Assembly: GCF_023715705.1 (NCBI RefSeq)
Contig: NZ_JAMBOS010000004.1
Location: forward strand, 62,001 to 126,000
Length of the DNA: 64,000 bases
Direction: 5' to 3'
DNA from: Halalkalibacter oceani
Lineage (GTDB): Bacteria > Bacillota > Bacilli > Bacillales > Bacillaceae_D
Shown: positions 8,561-18,009 of the stretch, piece by piece
How positions within the stretch are numbered: position 1 is the first letter of the stretch
Layout: each line of letters opens with the position of its first letter
Position numbers and translations under genes: made by a program
Notes under the pieces: model-generated
The model's database searches: none
Seen by the model: the letters and a program-made list of their open reading frames with translations, nothing else
What the model was told of the DNA's origin: nothing

Positions 8561-9358
8561 TTATTTTACTTCATTTTTTGTTGATTGCAACTCTTTTTTT
8601 ACAAAGTCATCCGCTGTAAACCAGGATAACGTTGGATAAAGGGAGGCTACCTCGCCGACGATAATGATCGACGGATTGCGAACGTCCGCCTGTCTGGCTT
8701 CAGCGACAAGCTGATTAAGCGGCGCAGCAATCACCCGCTGGTCGGCCAGCGTCCCCCACTCGATTACCGCCGCTGGCGAATCAGGACTGCGGCCATATTC
8801 AATCAGCCTGTCAACGATGTTCGGCAAGTTTTTCACCCCCATATAAAAGATGACCGTATCAATACCGGTCGCAAGCGCCTGCCACCGTTCGGCCGACAGC
8901 TCCCCTCGCGCCGTATGGCCGGTGACACAGGCAAATGACTGACCGAGTTCGCGATGCGTAACCGGGATTCCAGCATATAATGGGGCAGCAAGTCCGGCAG
9001 TAATGCCCGGAACGATTTCATACGGAATGCCGTGCCTGCGGCAATGCTCCGCTTCTTCACCGACGCGGCCAAACACCCCCGGGTCACCGCCTTTTAAGCG
9101 GACGACGACCTTACCGGCCTGCGCATGGGCGAGGATCAGCTCATTCAGCTCCTCCTGCCTGAGTGTATGATGATCGGGCAGCTTCCCACAGTAGATTTTT
9201 TCACTGTCTTCTCTCGCATGCCGAAGCAGTGCCGGATTGGCAAGGCGGTCGTAGATCAGCACGTCAGCTTCCTGAATGCATTCCAATCCGCGGACGGTGA
9301 TCAACTTCGGATCACCCGGTCCTGCCCCGACAAAATAGACGATTCCATCTTTACGCAT
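8561..9358 (-). CDS. cobA: Uroporphyrinogen-III C-methyltransferase (SUMT)
   Basis: This cytosolic SAM enzyme methylates uroporphyrinogen III at C2 and C7 to give precorrin-2, the entry point to corrins and sirohaem. YFVGAGPGDPKLITVRG at the N-terminus, the LKGGDPGVFGRVGEEAE loop and the GITAGLAAPLYAGIPVTHR segment are the standard tetrapyrrole-methylase motifs of SUMT. There is no CysG oxidase/chelatase domain, so this is the stand-alone short form. ATG 9358 is preferred because it leaves a normal distance to GGAGG. A GTG at 9364 is possible. It is the last gene of the cbi operon before the importer. Confidence 0.93.
   Translation of the reverse strand: MRKDGIVYFVGAGPGDPKLITVRGLECIQEADVLIYDRLANPALLRHAREDSEKIYCGKLPDHHTLRQEELNELILAHAQAGKVVVRLKGGDPGVFGRVGEEAEHCRRHGIPYEIVPGITAGLAAPLYAGIPVTHRELGQSFACVTGHTARGELSAERWQALATGIDTVIFYMGVKNLPNIVDRLIEYGRSPDSPAAVIEWGTLADQRVIAAPLNQLVAEARQADVRNPSIIIVGEVASLYPTLSWFTADDFVKKELQSTKNEVK
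8563..8590 (-). promoter_or_regulatory. SigA-type promoter for importer operon
   Basis: Read on the minus strand, TTGCAA (8585-8590) and TAAAAT (8563-8568) are 16 bases apart. They lie inside the 3' end of the upstream cobA-like gene, directly before the Zur box and about 40 bases before the binding-protein start. This gives the importer a promoter separate from the riboswitch-controlled cobalamin operon. Confidence 0.55.
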
Positions 9359-9360
9359 GA

Positions 9361-10755
9361 TCACAATTCCTCCCCTGCCTCACGGCGACGTTTCTGATAG
9401 GCGGCGCACGCTTCCACCCAATTTGGCGCAAGCTGCGGCGCCGAAGCAAAATGAAGATGGGTATAGCCGGCAACGAGCTGCTTCATCTGATAGCCTTCCT
9501 GCTTGCTGCCGCGGAGGCCGTTCGTTTCATAAACCGCCATTTGCGGTCCGGAAAACGTAGCTGCCGAATAATGAAATTCATGGCCGCGTATGTGTTCGCC
9601 CCGCTTCAGCAGAAAGCTGTCTTCGAGCAGAGTGGCCTCACGATAGCCGAGCGCGGCGAGTCGCGCTTGCATGCGCACCTCCATCGGAATCAGCCCGACC
9701 ATCGGAAATGTCTCTCCCGCTGTCGTCGTCAGACTTTCCCCTAAATACATATAGCCGCCGCATTCGGCCAGCGTCGGCATCCCGTTGCTAACCGCTTGCT
9801 TGATCGCCTGCTTCAGTCCCGTATGACCGGCAAGCTCCTTTGAAAATTCTTCTGGAAAGCCGCCGCCGAGATAAAGTCCGTCACAATTTTCCGGCAACGA
9901 TTCGTACTTCAGCGGGCTGAAAAAGACAAGCTCAGCCCCGGCCTGACGCAGCAGGGTGAAGTTTTCCTCGTAATAAAAATTAAACGCTGAATCATAGGCA
10001 ACTGCGATTTTGACGCGGGGCTGCGGCATCGTCTGCTGAAAAAAATCCGTTTGTCGTTCGAGCAGCGGAGCCGCTTCGGCCTGCTGCTTCAAGAGTGACA
10101 AATCAACCTGAGCGCTGATCACATCGGCTAGCCTCGTAAACAGCTGATCATGCTCACCGCGCTCCAACGCGGGTATGAGGCCGAGATGACGTTCGGGAAT
10201 CGCCGGGACATCGCCTTTTTTCAAGTAGCCGGCGACCGGAATGCCGCATTCCTGCTCGATCGCGTCTTTGCACATTTCAGCATGGCGCGCACTGCCTGCC
10301 TGATTGAGAATGACCGCCGTAATGCTAACCTCTTGATTGAGCGCCTGATAGCCTTTCACAATCGCCGCGGCGCTGCGGGCCATGCTGCCAATGTTGACAA
10401 CGAGCACGACAGGCGTTTTCAGCAAAATGCTGATGTCGGCACTGCTTCCTTCATCACTCAGCGTCGACTTTCCATCATATAGCCCCATGACCCCTTCAAT
10501 CAGCGAAAGATCCGCTCCGCGGCTGCCTTCAAGGAAAATGTCGGACACAAGCGGACGCGAAAGCATCCAGCTGTCCAGATTGCGGGAAATTCGCTTCGTC
10601 AACGCCGTATGATAGCTTGGGTCAATATAATCGGGACCGCATTTAAAGCCCTGAACGGTCAGCCCCTGGCGCTGAAATGCCGCCATCAGGCCGAGTGTAA
10701 TCGTCGTTTTTCCTACGCCGCTGTTCGTTCCGGCAATCAGTAAACGTGGCTGCAT
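9361..10755 (-). CDS. cbiA: Cobyrinate a,c-diamide synthase
   Basis: This glutamine-dependent ATP enzyme amidates the a and c side chains of cobyrinic acid. The N-terminal dethiobiotin-synthase-like domain begins [15 protein letters not shown] with the P-loop. The C-terminal type 1 glutamine amidotransferase domain has [11 protein letters not shown] and the nucleophile context [12 protein letters not shown], with a late GHEFHYS histidine. The length of about 464 residues is normal. ATG 10755 is chosen after AGAGGTGA; a GTG at 10764 is also possible. The gene overlaps or abuts cbiG, showing coupling. Confidence 0.93.
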   Translation of the reverse strand: MQPRLLIAGTNSGVGKTTITLGLMAAFQRQGLTVQGFKCGPDYIDPSYHTALTKRISRNLDSWMLSRPLVSDIFLEGSRGADLSLIEGVMGLYDGKSTLSDEGSSADISILLKTPVVLVVNIGSMARSAAAIVKGYQALNQEVSITAVILNQAGSARHAEMCKDAIEQECGIPVAGYLKKGDVPAIPERHLGLIPALERGEHDQLFTRLADVISAQVDLSLLKQQAEAAPLLERQTDFFQQTMPQPRVKIAVAYDSAFNFYYEENFTLLRQAGAELVFFSPLKYESLPENCDGLYLGGGFPEEFSKELAGHTGLKQAIKQAVSNGMPTLAECGGYMYLGESLTTTAGETFPMVGLIPMEVRMQARLAALGYREATLLEDSFLLKRGEHIRGHEFHYSAATFSGPQMAVYETNGLRGSKQEGYQMKQLVAGYTHLHFASAPQLAPNWVEACAAYQKRRREAGEEL

Positions 10756-10760
10756 CGGCC

Positions 10761-11849
10761 TCACCTCTCTTCTCCTTTTCGGGCAATCGAAATCGTCACA
10801 TTGCCGCTTTTCTTCTTTTCAAGCAGCAGCTGCCTGCTTTCTGCCGTCCGCATCGCGGCCGGCTCACTGACGCCATAGGCCCCTGTGTAGCGAAACACCG
10901 TTTCCGAAGGGTTCGGGAACGGAATTTCATTCAGCTCCGCCGGGCTGTAGCAAATAAACTCCCATTGAAACTTTTCACAGACGGCAAGCAGTCCGACCTC
11001 ATCCTTTTTCAAATCAATCGTGCTAATACTCACGACTGAGTTAGGTGAGAGTTCAAGCTCCTGCAACGTCTCGAAAATAACCGCTTCAATTTCGTCCGCC
11101 GACGTTCCGCGGTTACAGCCGATCCCCAGGCAAAGTGTCTTCGGCCGGTAGAGCACACCCTTTGTCCGTAAAATGGTCATCCACTTTTTTGACAGCAGCC
11201 GGTCTGAAATGACGAGAGTGGCATGAAAGCGGTCCGGCTCAGTCTCCGCTAACGAGGAGACAAGTGTAAAGTGAGACGGCAGCGGTTTGTCATGCTTCCA
11301 CCAGTGACGCTCCCCCGCCTCCTGGACGATCAGCACCGGCTCTTCATTGACAATTGCCGCACTGACCGGCGTTACAGCCTGTTCATCCTCAATCGTCCAG
11401 CCGAATTCCCGCCCGAAAATGTCGACCGGAATCGTTTTCTGAACATCGGAAGCCGTCGTAATTACCGGGGTCGCGCCAAGCAGTCCGGCAATCTCCTCCG
11501 TCAGCTCATTCGCTCCGCCGACATGACCGGAAAGCGCGCTGATCACAAATTGACCGCGATCATCAACGACAACAACAGCCGGATCGACTTTCTTTCCTTT
11601 CAAAATCGGGGCGATCATCCGGATGACGGCACCGAGCGAGATCACGATCACGAGTCCGTCATATTCGGCAAACAGCCGCGGCAGCTGAAGCTTGACCGAG
11701 CCTTCAAACAGCTGAAAGCCCTTTTCTTCCTCATCGCCATAAGCATGCTTCGTCATATAGTACAGGTCGGCATCCGACCGCTTCTGCCAAAGCTGGCGAA
11801 TCAGTTCGGTGCCATGCTTCGTGATTGCGACAAAAGCGATCTTATCCAT
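10761..11849 (-). CDS. cbiG: Cobalt-precorrin-5A hydrolase
   Basis: CbiG opens the ring-A delta-lactone of cobalt-precorrin-5A and releases acetaldehyde, the key contraction step of the anaerobic pathway. The protein has the N-terminal domain beginning [15 protein letters not shown], the central [16 protein letters not shown] segment with the conserved GHxGGAN motif, and a C-terminal [17 protein letters not shown] domain. ATG 11849 is taken as the start because GGAGAG precedes it. The frame extends 15 codons further upstream inside cbiF. The start overlaps the end of cbiF by eight bases. Confidence 0.92.
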   Translation of the reverse strand: MDKIAFVAITKHGTELIRQLWQKRSDADLYYMTKHAYGDEEEKGFQLFEGSVKLQLPRLFAEYDGLVIVISLGAVIRMIAPILKGKKVDPAVVVVDDRGQFVISALSGHVGGANELTEEIAGLLGATPVITTASDVQKTIPVDIFGREFGWTIEDEQAVTPVSAAIVNEEPVLIVQEAGERHWWKHDKPLPSHFTLVSSLAETEPDRFHATLVISDRLLSKKWMTILRTKGVLYRPKTLCLGIGCNRGTSADEIEAVIFETLQELELSPNSVVSISTIDLKKDEVGLLAVCEKFQWEFICYSPAELNEIPFPNPSETVFRYTGAYGVSEPAAMRTAESRQLLLEKKKSGNVTISIARKGEER

Positions 11850-12636
11850 TGGCCGGCTCTCCTTTCCGAAAGCCGTGCGTAAACGTTTTGTCATAGAGCT
11901 TTGACTCGTATTTGCCGCGCTGTTCGAGCAATGCTTGATCCGCGGCCTTGCTGATGATCACCATTGCCTGCTTGCGGATGCCGGCTTTGCGCATCTCCTC
12001 ATCCACCGTGCCGAGCGTCGCCCGGACAATTTTCTGATCAGGCCATGTCGCCTTGTAGACAACGACGACGGCGTCGGATTCCTTCCAGCCGGCAGCCAAG
12101 CATTCGCGCACGACTTTTTTCATCAACGTCGCGCTTAAAAACAGGGCGAGCGAGCATTGATGCTTGGCGAGGTCGATCAGCTGCTCTCCTTCCGGCATCG
12201 GCGTCCGCCCTTCCGCCCGCGTCAAAATGACGGATTGCGTCAGCTCCGGTATAGTCAGCTCAATTCCGGCCGCGGCAGCCGAGGCGAAGACCGAGCTGAC
12301 ACCGGGAATGATCTCATAGCCGATGCCGCGCTCCTTCAAGTAGGTCATCTGCTCAAAAATCGCACCGTAGACAGCCGGATCGCCGGTATGGACGCGCGCG
12401 ACGCTGTGCCCCTTTTCCACTTCCGCGGCGATGATTTCGATGATTTCCTCCAAATGCATCCCGGCCGTCTTGATTACAGCTGCTTCCGGCTTTGCCTGCT
12501 CCATCAGCGCCGGGTTGACGAGCGAGTCGGTGTACAGCAGGACATCAGCCTCCTGCAAAATCTTCTGACCCTTCACGGTAATTAAGTCGGGATCACCGGG
12601 CCCGGCGCCGACGATATACACTTTCGCTTCAAGCAT
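11842..12636 (-). CDS. cbiF: Cobalt-precorrin-4 C11-methyltransferase
   Basis: This SAM-dependent tetrapyrrole methylase methylates C11 before ring opening by CbiG. It starts with VYIVGAGPGDPDLITVKG and continues with the CbiF-typical LLYTDSLVNPALM and VARVHTGDPAVYGAI. The GIPGVSS-like loop is here IIPGVSSVFASAAAAG. ATG 12636 is preferred over an in-frame GTG at 12645 because of the distance to AAAGGA. The gene overlaps its neighbours on both sides. Confidence 0.93.
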   Translation of the reverse strand: MLEAKVYIVGAGPGDPDLITVKGQKILQEADVLLYTDSLVNPALMEQAKPEAAVIKTAGMHLEEIIEIIAAEVEKGHSVARVHTGDPAVYGAIFEQMTYLKERGIGYEIIPGVSSVFASAAAAGIELTIPELTQSVILTRAEGRTPMPEGEQLIDLAKHQCSLALFLSATLMKKVVRECLAAGWKESDAVVVVYKATWPDQKIVRATLGTVDEEMRKAGIRKQAMVIISKAADQALLEQRGKYESKLYDKTFTHGFRKGEPANG

Positions 12637-13354
12637 GAACGCCACATCCTTTGCGCACGAGCATCAGCGTTAAATATTCCAGCTCTGCGGTTTTTAATTC
12701 CGTCACATCACGCCAAATGTATTCCTCGGATGAAGTGACCTTCGTTGCGACCGCCGCATCCTGTACGAGGTCAAGCTCCTCGAGAAGCTCGATCATCATC
12801 GGCAGCACCTTGGCGACCTTGATGAAGACAAGCCCGTCATGGTCCAGCAGCGCTTTTTTCATCTGCTGGCGATCTTCGGTTGCCGGAATGACCGCCATCC
12901 AGTCATCGCCGTCCGCCAGTGGAATGCCAAGCTGTGACGCCACGCCATTGACCGAGGAAATGCCGGGGATCGATTTGATCGGCACCTCCGGATGGGTCGC
13001 TTTCATCGTCCGTTGCAAATGAATAAATGTGCTGTAGAGCATCGGATCGCCCTCTGTCACGAAAGCAACGGTTTTGCCGGCGGACACATGCGCATAAATC
13101 TCAGCGGTAATTTGCTGCCATTGCTCTGTCAGCACAGCCTGATCCTTCGTCATCGGAAAGACGAGGCCGAGCATCTCTTTTTTGTTCATGTCAACAAATG
13201 CTTCAATAATTTGATGGGCGTAGCTTTTACTGCCCTTTCTTTTCTTCGGATAAGCGACAACATCAGCCTCCTGCAGCTTCCGGTATGCTTTTAACGTAAT
13301 CAGCTCCGGGTCGCCAGGGCCGACGCCGACGCCGTACACTTCACCTGTTGCCAT
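12629..13354 (-). CDS. cbiL: Cobalt-precorrin-2 C20-methyltransferase
   Basis: CbiL methylates C20 of cobalt-precorrin-2, the first methylation after cobalt insertion. The 241-residue protein has [18 protein letters not shown] at the N-terminus, [16 protein letters not shown] and the [18 protein letters not shown] loop, all characteristic of CbiL/CobI. Cobalt-first use is inferred from the CbiX chelatase in the same operon. It overlaps cbiET by 14 bases. Confidence 0.92.
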   Translation of the reverse strand: MATGEVYGVGVGPGDPELITLKAYRKLQEADVVAYPKKRKGSKSYAHQIIEAFVDMNKKEMLGLVFPMTKDQAVLTEQWQQITAEIYAHVSAGKTVAFVTEGDPMLYSTFIHLQRTMKATHPEVPIKSIPGISSVNGVASQLGIPLADGDDWMAVIPATEDRQQMKKALLDHDGLVFIKVAKVLPMMIELLEELDLVQDAAVATKVTSSEEYIWRDVTELKTAELEYLTLMLVRKGCGVHA

Positions 13355-14561
13355 CTGTCTCCTCCTTCGTTGCTGTCAGAATATAAATCGGATTTAACGC
13401 ATCAAATCTTGTCATATGTAAAATCGGCTTGCTCCGCGACAGCTGGGCAAGTGTCATCTCAAGCGCAAGTCCTGCCTCCTTGAAAGCGTCCTGTGCTGTC
13501 GCCAGCGTTTCGATCGTTACGGCGTTCAGCACAATCCGGCCTCCCGCTTTTAACCGTTCCGCACAGGTTCTAATAATTTCCGGCAGCTCTCCTCCCGTCC
13601 CGCCGATAAAGACGGCATCCGGATCGGGCCAGCTGTCAAGCTGCGCCGGCGCTTTGCCATGAACGACGGTAAAATCGGTGCGAAATGTTTTCATATTTTC
13701 ATAGCAATTGGCCAGATCGGCTTCGTTTTTCTCAATTGCAAACACTTGACCATCCGTGGCAATCCGCGCCGCTTCGATCGCGACCGAGCCTGTACATGTG
13801 CCAATATCCCAGACGGTGCTCGTTTTTCTCAGCTTCAGCGCGGCAATGCTGAGCGTGCGCACTTCTTTTTTGGTAATCAAACCTTTATCTGGCTTGCGCT
13901 GACTGAAAAGATGATCATCGATCCCGAGCGGGAACGAAGGCGCCTTTCCGGTCTGCTTCAGGATGACCAGATTGAGTGGGTTCGCATCGTAGCGCGTAAG
14001 CTCGTCCAGCTCAAACCAGCCTGTTTTCTCATTAGCGCCGCCGAGCGCCTCTGCTACGAACGCTTTGTATTCGCTCATACCATAGTCGAGCAAATAGGCG
14101 GCGATTGCTGCCGGACTGTTCGTTTCATCCGTCAGCAGACAGACCTTCTTCTGCCCGTCGATTTTTTGCGCCAGCCCTTTCATCGCCCGTCCGTGTACGC
14201 TGAGAAACGTCGCATCATGCCAGCTTTCCTGCATTTTCGCAAAACCGGCCTGAATTGAGCTGAGCGCCGGATATAGTTCAATACTCGGTACTTTTTTCGC
14301 CAAATAGCCGCCAATCCCATAAAATAGCGGATCACCTGAAGCGAGAATGACCGTTTTTTTCTCCGTTTCGAGCAGACGTTCAACCGTCGCCTTCAACCCG
14401 CCTTTCAGTCCGATTTTCTCCCCCTGATATTCTGGAAAGAACGCCAGCTGGCGCTCACCGCCGACGAGCCGCTCGCTTTCCGCTACCCATTGCTGGTAGA
14501 GCGCCGGCCAGGCAGCCGGTCCCTGCTCACTCATGCCAATGACCTTCATTGTCGCGGCCAT
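13341..14561 (-). CDS. cbiET: Fused cobalt-precorrin C5- and C15-methyltransferase/decarboxylase
   Basis: This two-domain enzyme corresponds to CobL of the aerobic pathway. The N-terminal half (about residues 1-205) is the CbiE tetrapyrrole methylase, with [18 protein letters not shown]. The C-terminal half (about 210-400) is CbiT, with [18 protein letters not shown] and the SAM motif [16 protein letters not shown]. Together they methylate C5 and C15 and remove the C12 acetate carboxyl. The fusion is also known in B. megaterium. ATG 14561 has GGAGG at a good distance and overlaps the end of cbiD. Confidence 0.92.
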   Translation of the reverse strand: MAATMKVIGMSEQGPAAWPALYQQWVAESERLVGGERQLAFFPEYQGEKIGLKGGLKATVERLLETEKKTVILASGDPLFYGIGGYLAKKVPSIELYPALSSIQAGFAKMQESWHDATFLSVHGRAMKGLAQKIDGQKKVCLLTDETNSPAAIAAYLLDYGMSEYKAFVAEALGGANEKTGWFELDELTRYDANPLNLVILKQTGKAPSFPLGIDDHLFSQRKPDKGLITKKEVRTLSIAALKLRKTSTVWDIGTCTGSVAIEAARIATDGQVFAIEKNEADLANCYENMKTFRTDFTVVHGKAPAQLDSWPDPDAVFIGGTGGELPEIIRTCAERLKAGGRIVLNAVTIETLATAQDAFKEAGLALEMTLAQLSRSKPILHMTRFDALNPIYILTATKEETDGNR

Positions 14562-15655
14562 CTCACCGCCTCCCTTCCTAATAGCTCATTTTTCATCGTC
14601 AACAGAATCGTTTCAATCGTCAGCCCACCGTTCACTTCCTGCAACCCGGCCTCTGATGCATAGCGGCACAAGCGCTGAAAGAAGTCAGAATATCCCGCCT
14701 CATAGAGCATCGTCCCGACCTGAGAGGCGGTATTCGCCTGCAAAATCTCCTGCTGAAGCTCCGACGGGACTCCACTATCCGCGGCGACCTTGGCGAGAAA
14801 TTCAAAGCTGACCGGAGCGCTTTTCGAATGGACCATCATCACGCCCTGGGCGACTTTTGAAAATTTCCCCATCATCCCGACGAGGGTCACCTGCTTCATC
14901 CGTTTCGCCTTGCACTGCTTCAGCGTAAAGCCGACAAAATCACCCATTTCGATAAACGCTTCTTCCGGGGCATCCGGGAAAAGCTCCATCGCATATTTTT
15001 CACTCCGTCCGCCCGTCGAGCAGATGACATGCTCGCAGCCGCTTTCCTTGGCGACCTGCAGCGCCTGGGCGATGCTTGCGCGAAATGCCGAAGTCGAAAA
15101 CGGCACGACCGTTCCCCTCGTACCGAGAATCGAAATGCCGCCGATAATGCCGAGCCGGCTGTTTAACGTTTTCTTGGCGATTTCCTCTCCATCCGGCACG
15201 GAAATGATGATCGAAATGCCCCGCTCGACGCCAGTCTCCTCCAACACGTCCTGTGCAACCTCAAACAGCATCCGGCGCGGCACAGGGTTAATCGCCGCTT
15301 CCCCGACCGCTACCGGTAACCCCGGCTTCGTCACCCGGCCGACGCCGACGCCGCCATCAAGCGTAATACCAGGCGCGCTCTCCCAGGCAACACGAGAAAT
15401 AATTCGTGCCCCGTGTGTCGCATCTGGATCGTCGCCGCCATCCTTAATGATTGCCGCCTCGGCATAGTGTTCGGTAAATTGAACAGACTCCATTTGGAAG
15501 GTGACAATCTCTTTGTTCGGCAGCTTAATCGTCGCTTCGTTAACCGTTTTTTGCGTAATTAAGCTCAGAAGCGCCGCCTTCGTCGCCGCCGTTGCGTTGG
15601 AGCCTGTCGTATAGCCATGCCGCAGCTGCTTTGTTTCCTTTTGCCCGCTTGCCAT
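14546..15655 (-). CDS. cbiD: Cobalt-precorrin-5B C1-methyltransferase
   Basis: CbiD is the anaerobic-pathway methylase for C1 and is unrelated in fold to the other tetrapyrrole methylases. The 369-residue protein has the family's opening [19 protein letters not shown], the [12 protein letters not shown] motif and the [18 protein letters not shown] segment. It sits between cbiC and cbiET with almost no gap. Its presence with cbiG confirms the oxygen-independent branch. Confidence 0.93.
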   Translation of the reverse strand: MASGQKETKQLRHGYTTGSNATAATKAALLSLITQKTVNEATIKLPNKEIVTFQMESVQFTEHYAEAAIIKDGGDDPDATHGARIISRVAWESAPGITLDGGVGVGRVTKPGLPVAVGEAAINPVPRRMLFEVAQDVLEETGVERGISIIISVPDGEEIAKKTLNSRLGIIGGISILGTRGTVVPFSTSAFRASIAQALQVAKESGCEHVICSTGGRSEKYAMELFPDAPEEAFIEMGDFVGFTLKQCKAKRMKQVTLVGMMGKFSKVAQGVMMVHSKSAPVSFEFLAKVAADSGVPSELQQEILQANTASQVGTMLYEAGYSDFFQRLCRYASEAGLQEVNGGLTIETILLTMKNELLGREAVRWPRQ

Positions 15656-15659
15656 CTTT

Positions 15660-16310
15660 TCAGCCTTGCTGCTCCGCCATCAGGGAAATCGCGTTGATCG
15701 CCGCCACGGTTACCGGACTGCCGCCTTTTCTGCCAATGTTCGTAATAAACGGTAGATCAAGCTTCGCCAGCTCTTCCTTCGATTCAGCTGCCGAGACAAA
15801 ACCGACCGGCATCCCGACGATCAGCGCCGGCTTTGCTTCCCCATTTTTCACGAGGCGAATCAATTCAAGCAGCGCGGTCGGCGCGTTTCCAATCGCGAAA
15901 ATGCCGCCCTCCGCCAGCTTGACCGCCTTGCGCGTCGCCACAATCGCTCTCGTCGTGTTGAGCCGTTTCGCTTCCTCGATCACATCGGGATCGGAAATAT
16001 GAACGTGAACGCTTCCGCCAAACTTTTCGATACGCGGCTTGCTGATGCCGCTTTGAATCATTTGCACGTCGGCGATTACCTTGCAGCCAGAACGAATCGC
16101 CGCCACACCGGCGCGTACCGCATCAGGATGAAAGAGCACGCTTCGCCCGAGCTCGAAATCAGCCGAGGCGTGGATCACCCGCTGAACGACCGGGTATTGC
16201 TCTTCGGTAAAGGAGTGCTCGCCCAGCTCCTCGGTAATCATCTGAAAGCTCTTTCCTTCAATCTCCTGCGGCTGTACGGTCAACGGTTTAAATTCTGTTT
16301 TGAAATCCAT
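15660..16310 (-). CDS. cbiC: Cobalt-precorrin-8 methylmutase
   Basis: CbiC moves the C11 methyl group to C12 to form cobyrinic acid. The 216-residue protein carries the catalytic-histidine region VIHASADFELGRSVLFHP, the AVKLAEGGIFAIGNAPTALLELI stretch of the fold (split here for length) and PALIVGMPVGFVSAAESKE. A GGAGGGAAAAT site precedes ATG 16310, directly after the end of cbiJ. Confidence 0.93.
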   Translation of the reverse strand: MDFKTEFKPLTVQPQEIEGKSFQMITEELGEHSFTEEQYPVVQRVIHASADFELGRSVLFHPDAVRAGVAAIRSGCKVIADVQMIQSGISKPRIEKFGGSVHVHISDPDVIEEAKRLNTTRAIVATRKAVKLAEGGIFAIGNAPTALLELIRLVKNGEAKPALIVGMPVGFVSAAESKEELAKLDLPFITNIGRKGGSPVTVAAINAISLMAEQQG

Positions 16311-17084
16311 TTATTTTCCCTCCATCAGCTTAGTGACTGTTGCTACAACATCTTCCTTCGTATGAACGAGATCGTGGACATCCTGCTTCGGCCGTTCGAT
16401 GACGATCACCTCTAAGCCAAGCTCCCTGGCGGCTTCCAGCTTCTCATCGACCGAACCGACCTTGCCGCTTTCTTTCGTAATCACGAGTGTGACGCCGAAC
16501 TGGCGGTAAAGCGCCTTGTTAAGCTCCTTTGAAAAAGGGCCCTGCATCGCGACGATGTTTTTTTGCTCAATACCCAATTGTTCACAGCGCTCCATATTGT
16601 CCTTGCGCGGCAGCATCCGCGCGATCATACGTAAGTCAGGCAGCCCGAGCAGCTTGTCCGCGAAGACAGCGAGCGTCTTGCTGCCGGTCGTCAGCATAAC
16701 GACCCCTTTATGCTGACTCGCAAGCTCAGCTGCCTCGGCGTAGTCCGCGACGAAGCTGATCCGCTCATCCTCGGCAATCTTGCTCGCCTGCCGCTCAAAC
16801 CGGACATAAGGAATGCCTGCCTGTTCCGCGGCCGCGTGCGCATTTTTTGAAGCCTCCTCGGCAAAAGGATGGGTCGCATCGACAAGGAGAGAAATGTGCT
16901 TTTCCTGCAAAAGCGCCGTCATTTCCGCGATCGTCAGGCGACCGACGCGCACCGGAATTCCGGCCTCGCTGACGCTTGCCGCCCCGCTCTCCGTCACGAC
17001 GCTCGCCAATAACGGATAGCCCGCATCCTTTAAGGCGATGGCCACTTCGCGGGCATCACTCGTTCCGGCCATAATAAAGATCAT
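16311..17084 (-). CDS. cbiJ: Cobalt-precorrin-6A reductase
   Basis: This NADH-dependent enzyme reduces the corrin precursor ring at C18-C19. The Rossmann start MIFIMAGTSDAREVAIAL, the LLVDATHPFAEEASKNA segment and the C-terminal VVITKESGKVGSVDEKLEAA segment are the family hallmarks. The length of 257 residues is typical. It follows cbiX by 68 bases and abuts cbiC. Confidence 0.92.
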   Translation of the reverse strand: MIFIMAGTSDAREVAIALKDAGYPLLASVVTESGAASVSEAGIPVRVGRLTIAEMTALLQEKHISLLVDATHPFAEEASKNAHAAAEQAGIPYVRFERQASKIAEDERISFVADYAEAAELASQHKGVVMLTTGSKTLAVFADKLLGLPDLRMIARMLPRKDNMERCEQLGIEQKNIVAMQGPFSKELNKALYRQFGVTLVITKESGKVGSVDEKLEAARELGLEVIVIERPKQDVHDLVHTKEDVVATVTKLMEGK

Positions 17085-17152
17085 CCGCTTTCACCTCTCT
17101 TTTGCAGATTTGTTTTGCAAGCCCCACATCCACCTATGAAAGCAAATACGTT

Positions 17153-17992
17153 TTAATGATGATGGTGGTGATGATGATCGTGGTTGTGGTCAAGCTCAAG
17201 ATGCTCCTTCGCGAATAAACGGTACTGACAGTTATCGCAGTTTAACGCGGCCAATCCTTGTAATGCTTCCTCGGCTCTTTCCTTGAAAATCGTCGCCAGC
17301 AGCGGATGGAAGCCAAAAAACTTCGTCATCAGAAACGATGCGTCCGGATAGCTTCGCTTGAACCCCTCAAGCTTCTCCTCCATCCGGTCCATCAGCACGC
17401 CGCTGAAAAAGAAGTAAGGAAGCAGGCAAACCGAGCTTGCGCCGAGCTTTAAAGAGCGCTCGACAGCTTGTTCCACCGTCGGCGAAGTGACGCCGATAAA
17501 CGACAGCTCGACATCGGTCATATTCAGCCGTTCACTAAGCAGGCGCGAAATTTTGTACAGCTCACTGTTCGCATCACCGTCACTGCTTCCGCGTCCAACG
17601 ATCACGAGGCTGCTCCCTTCCTTCACCTGCCAGCCGGCTTCTTTCAACCTGTCGGCTAAAATATCAATCACGCCCGGATGCGACCCGATCGGCCGGCCAT
17701 ATGTAAAAGAGACGAGCGGAAACTTCTGCCGCGCCTTGTCCATGTCCGCCGGAATGTGGATTTTCGCATGCCCGGCCGAGAAGAACATCATCGGCACGAG
17801 CGCGACCTTCGTCGCCCCCTGCTTCACGCACGCTTCAATTCCAGCGGCAATCGACGGCTCGGCAAATTCCAGAAAACAGGTTTCGACAATATCAGCCTTG
17901 ACCTGGTGCTTCATCCCATTGACGAACTCCTGCAGCTGCTCGTTTCCCTCCGGCTTTCGGCTCCCATGGCCGATAAATAATACAGCTTCCAT
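17153..17992 (-). CDS. cbiX: Sirohydrochlorin cobaltochelatase, long form with His-rich tail
   Basis: CbiX inserts Co2+ into sirohydrochlorin, which commits the route to the cobalt-early pathway. Two repeated chelatase lobes are visible. The first has FIGHGSRKPEGN with His9 and MMFFSAGHAKIHIP. The second has LPYFFFSGVLMDRMEE. The C-terminus adds a C-x2-C pair (CDNC) and ends in a tail with HNHD followed by seven histidines, both known from the B. megaterium enzyme as Fe-S and metal-binding additions. ATG 17992 is chosen because AAAGGAGGA is just upstream. Confidence 0.92.
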   Translation of the reverse strand: MEAVLFIGHGSRKPEGNEQLQEFVNGMKHQVKADIVETCFLEFAEPSIAAGIEACVKQGATKVALVPMMFFSAGHAKIHIPADMDKARQKFPLVSFTYGRPIGSHPGVIDILADRLKEAGWQVKEGSSLVIVGRGSSDGDANSELYKISRLLSERLNMTDVELSFIGVTSPTVEQAVERSLKLGASSVCLLPYFFFSGVLMDRMEEKLEGFKRSYPDASFLMTKFFGFHPLLATIFKERAEEALQGLAALNCDNCQYRLFAKEHLELDHNHDHHHHHHH

Positions 17993-18009
17993 CTTTTCTC
18001 CTCCTTTTG

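Noticed and set aside
14790-15467. Long plus-strand reading frame inside cbiD
   Set aside because: It is antisense to a conserved gene with all family motifs and arises from codon bias; it shows no ribosome site or recognisable motif.
17153-17190. Polyhistidine end of CbiX as a cloning tag artefact
   Set aside because: The codons are mixed with Asn and Asp, and natural CbiX proteins of Bacillus are known to end in His-rich tails.
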